A stretch of DNA of 38,400 nt from a virus: positions 1-38,400 of IMG/VR virus record IMGVR_UViG_3300045120_000222. One strand, given 5' to 3'. The notes beneath the pieces were generated by a model. That model saw only the letters and a list, made by a program, of their open reading frames with translations, searched no databases and was not told where the DNA came from. Positions 36,535 to 38,400 of this stretch are shown here, in pieces. The first letter of the stretch is position 1. Every line of letters begins with the position of its first letter. Made by a program: the position numbers and the translations under genes.

Positions 36535-36744
36535 ATGGCCGCGACACCAAGGTTCAAGGTCTACACCGGAGCGGGTGAGTACGTCGGCGCGGTGAAATAC
36601 GCCGAGGACGCCGCCGCGCTTGCGAGCCTGCACGGTTCCGGGTCAACGGTTCGGGATGGCCACCGCAAGGTCGTATGGACCGCTGCGGATACCCTCGATT
36701 CCTACGACGAAGCCGCCGAAGCGATCTACGCCGCGCTCGGTTGA
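36535..36744 (+). CDS. Small plus-strand protein, 69 aa (moron candidate)
   Basis: ATG 36535 after SD AAAGGA. Sequence RFKVYTGAGEYVGAVKYAEDAAALASLHGSG, then TVRDGHRKVVWTAAD and a helical end (SYDEAAEAIYAAL). The 'KVY..GEYV...KYAEDAAAL' pattern recurs in small actinobacterial and actinophage proteins of unknown function. It shares the transcript with 36312 and is followed 5 nt later by a strong terminator. Confidence 0.78.
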   Translation: MAATPRFKVYTGAGEYVGAVKYAEDAAALASLHGSGSTVRDGHRKVVWTAADTLDSYDEAAEAIYAALG

Positions 36745-36749
36745 CAAGC

Positions 36750-36810
36750 AGCCTCCGGCCCCCGCCTCCCTCTCTCTGACAAGTCAGGGACTAGGGGGCC
36801 GGGGGCTTTT
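36750..36810 (+). terminator. Rho-independent terminator for the plus-strand pair
   Basis: 14-bp GC-rich stem AGCCTCCGGCCCCC / GGGGGCCGGGGGCT (36750-36763, 36794-36807; one G-U pair) with inner pairing, then TTTT. It ends at the TerL stop. Confidence 0.85.
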
Positions 36811-38237
36811 CAGGCCCACCCGAACATCACATCGCCAACGGGAACGACCTGCGTCATCTCGCATCCAGCCGCGAGGGCCAGGAGCCCGGTGATCGGCCGC
36901 TGGGTCGCCGGGTCGAACCGCCAGCCCTTCCCTGTCTGCTTCGTGGTCGCTCCCATCACATGGGACCTCAGGACCGGATCGCCGTCGTGGTGGAACTTCC
37001 CGTCCTCGAGAAGCTTCCAGAACGTCGCGGAAGCCATCTCCATCCGCTGCTCCGAGAGGGGCTGTTGGATGACCTGCAACCCCTCGGCTTCGAGCTCGTC
37101 CGCAGCGTGCTCGAACGACTTCGAGACGTACACCATCCCCAACACATCGAACTTCGCGACCAGGGCACGGACCGCGTCCTGGATCTGCTGGTAGGTCACG
37201 TTCCCCTCGAGGATCTGGACCTTGGAGTCGATCCGCTCCGGCTGGAACCGCAAGGTTGCGATGGCCGTCGATTCGCGCTTGATGCCTAAGGCCACGGCCA
37301 CCCAGACCTGGGAGCCGGCAGGGATCTCCTCGGCGTCACCCAGCGGATCCCACAGCTCGGGCGGGACGGCCGGCTCTTCGCCCTCCGTCCAGATCCCGCA
37401 TCCGAACCGGAGCCATTGCCAGGGAGTCACGGCTGCCTGCTCCTTCGCCAGCATGGTCAGGGTCTTCCAGGGAGCCGGGTTCACGAGCTTCACGGTCTTC
37501 AGGTCGTTCGGGTCGTCATCGAGGTTCAGGCACCATTCGATGAAGGCGAACGACCCGTCCGGGGAGCGCACGAACGAGCGCCGCTTCTTCTGATCCCGCT
37601 TGAACCCCGGCATCTCGTAGGCCCGCCGACGCTTATCTCCCAAGGGTGTGTCCATCGAGGAGCCGGCTGTCGAGATCGTGATCATCCGGCCTCCCGTCGT
37701 TCCAACAGCCAATCGAAGGACGGCATAGAGCTCCGAGGTCTTATGGCGGTGCAGCTCGTCCACGATCGCCAAGGTGGGCAAGACCCCATCCGCGGTGTCC
37801 TCATCGGAGGCCAACACCCGAGCCCTGCCTTCGTCCTGCAGGGACAGGATCTCCCGCCGCATCACTCGAAGATGGGGAGCCAAGCCCGGCGTCTGCCGGA
37901 TAAACTTCCGAGCCTGCCTCAAGATGATCTCCGCCTGCTCCCTCGAGGCCGCTACCACGATGCATTCGGCGTCCGGGGTGACCAGGACGTGATAGACCAC
38001 AAGCGCCGCGATCAGGGTGGACTTCCCGTTCTTCTTCGGCAGGATCACGATCGTCTCCTCGGCCCCGTCGAAGTAGGGCGCGAGGATGTCGAGCTGCTCG
38101 GGGTAGACCTTGAAGGGCTTCAGGTCGATCTGAAGTTCGCTACAGAAGGCCTCGAACTGCCGAAGTTCAGGCGGTCTTCGCCCTCTTGACCGCGAGTTGG
38201 TCGATGACGCTCTCGGTTTGGCCCGTGTTGTCACCAT
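36810..38237 (-). CDS. Terminase large subunit with degenerate nuclease domain
   Basis: 475 aa. ATPase domain: Walker A PKKNGKST (67-74), Walker B LAIVDE (156-161), motif III TISTAG (188-192, coupling). The C-terminal RNase H-like nuclease is recognisable (VWVAVALGIKRESTAIATL; FEHAADELEAEGL; HHDGDPVLRSHV; PITGLLALAAG), but the three usual catalytic Asp are replaced: A316 where V-D-x-G is normal, V371 where Y-D-P is normal, T450 where I-D-A is normal. So the packaging motor looks intact while cleavage may be lost or shifted to another protein. The ATG 38237 start overlaps the TerS candidate by 71 nt. Confidence 0.9.
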   Translation of the reverse strand: MVTTRAKPRASSTNSRSRGRRPPELRQFEAFCSELQIDLKPFKVYPEQLDILAPYFDGAEETIVILPKKNGKSTLIAALVVYHVLVTPDAECIVVAASREQAEIILRQARKFIRQTPGLAPHLRVMRREILSLQDEGRARVLASDEDTADGVLPTLAIVDELHRHKTSELYAVLRLAVGTTGGRMITISTAGSSMDTPLGDKRRRAYEMPGFKRDQKKRRSFVRSPDGSFAFIEWCLNLDDDPNDLKTVKLVNPAPWKTLTMLAKEQAAVTPWQWLRFGCGIWTEGEEPAVPPELWDPLGDAEEIPAGSQVWVAVALGIKRESTAIATLRFQPERIDSKVQILEGNVTYQQIQDAVRALVAKFDVLGMVYVSKSFEHAADELEAEGLQVIQQPLSEQRMEMASATFWKLLEDGKFHHDGDPVLRSHVMGATTKQTGKGWRFDPATQRPITGLLALAAGCEMTQVVPVGDVMFGWA

Positions 38238-38343
38238 CTCTGCGGAGTTCCGTCATGAGGATCCGCATCGCAGGCACATTGCCCTTGCGAGCGGCTTTCC
38301 AGAGCAATTCCGTGAGTTCCTCGAGGTCGCCGGTCTCCGCCAT
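38167..38343 (-). CDS. Candidate small terminase or terminase-linked protein, 58 aa
   Basis: ATG 38343, with an in-frame stop only 21 nt upstream, so the ORF is complete. Sequence is two helices (ETGDLEELTELLWKAARKGN and VPAMRILMTELRRDG) then a tail (VIDQLAVKRAKTA). Location directly before TerL and the helical, partly basic content fit a small terminase, but 58 aa is well below the usual 100-170 aa. No HTH is clearly visible. It could be a truncated or alternative partner. Confidence 0.45.
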   Translation of the reverse strand: MAETGDLEELTELLWKAARKGNVPAMRILMTELRRDGDNTGQTESVIDQLAVKRAKTA

Positions 38344-38364
38344 GGCCCCAGAGTACGCCGTAGG

Positions 38365-38400
38365 TCATTTTTTCGCCCTGGCGCGCGCCGTGAGCAAGAG
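38365..38400 (-). CDS. C-terminal end of an upstream gene, cut by the window edge
   Basis: Twelve codons (LLLTARARAKK and TGA) open to the right edge. In a circular reading they continue the Cys/His-rich ORF that runs off position 1. Confidence 0.4.
   Translation of the reverse strand, partial: LLLTARARAKK

Noticed and set aside
37261-37320. Sequencing error explaining the missing TerL catalytic Asp
   Set aside because: One base change could explain A316, but V371 and T450 are independent substitutions needing separate errors, and the frame is intact throughout.

Overview
The window reads as an essentially complete temperate siphovirus (or integrated prophage) of an actinobacterial host. 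Host evidence: a WhiB-family Fe-S regulator, GC-rich DNA, leaderless-type promoters, and a surface protein with a Ser/Pro-rich stalk and a C-terminal anchor resembling a degenerate sortase signal. Siphovirus evidence: an HK97-type head set (terminase, portal, U35-type protease, major capsid protein), tail tube, two tail assembly chaperone ORFs with a -1 frameshift site, a 655-residue tape measure and several minor tail proteins. No rRNA, tRNA, CRISPR array or IS element was seen.

Layout. Almost all genes lie on the minus strand, so the order below runs from high to low coordinate. (a) 38343-32158: small terminase candidate, TerL, portal, protease, major capsid protein. TerL and portal are separated by a plus-strand pair of small genes with their own promoter and terminator. 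(b) 32093-25869: twelve genes of mostly unknown function, including a 656-aa highly acidic repeat protein, inserted between capsid and connector. (c) 25869-15334: head-tail connectors, tail tube, chaperones, tape measure, minor tail proteins. (d) 15304-10978: lysis and secreted-protein cassette with an M15 endolysin, membrane/holin proteins, a lytic transglycosylase, a DUF1996 protein and a CAP-domain protein. (e) 10937-9390: lysogeny switch with a plus-strand tyrosine integrase and HTH regulator divergent from a minus-strand HTH regulator. The two promoters face apart and an operator-like array with 14-bp spacing lies at the minus-strand one. (f) 9393-1: early operon of about 25 tightly overlapping genes, including an anchored surface protein, a putative recombination protein, a replisome organiser, a PD-(D/E)XK nuclease, a DNA methyltransferase, WhiB, many small Cys-rich proteins and an HNH nuclease.

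How it fits together. Genes are chained by ATGA, GTGA, TGATG and TTGA overlaps, implying long coupled transcripts. The minus-strand HTH gene is the first gene of the early operon, so it may be Cro-like, with the plus-strand HTH gene beside the integrase acting as the lysogeny regulator. Joining position 38400 to position 1 extends the minus-strand ORF at the left edge in frame to a stop at 38365. It would then place HNH just upstream of the terminase genes, a common HK97-type order. This suggests a circular or circularly permuted genome, but that is an inference.

Most notable signals: TerL lacks the three usual catalytic acids of its nuclease domain; the acidic repeat protein; an early surface-anchored protein coupled to the switch; a repeated element upstream of lysis genes; small plus-strand membrane ORFs with leaderless-type promoters inside the late region; and a WhiB protein embedded among tiny Cys-rich ORFs.
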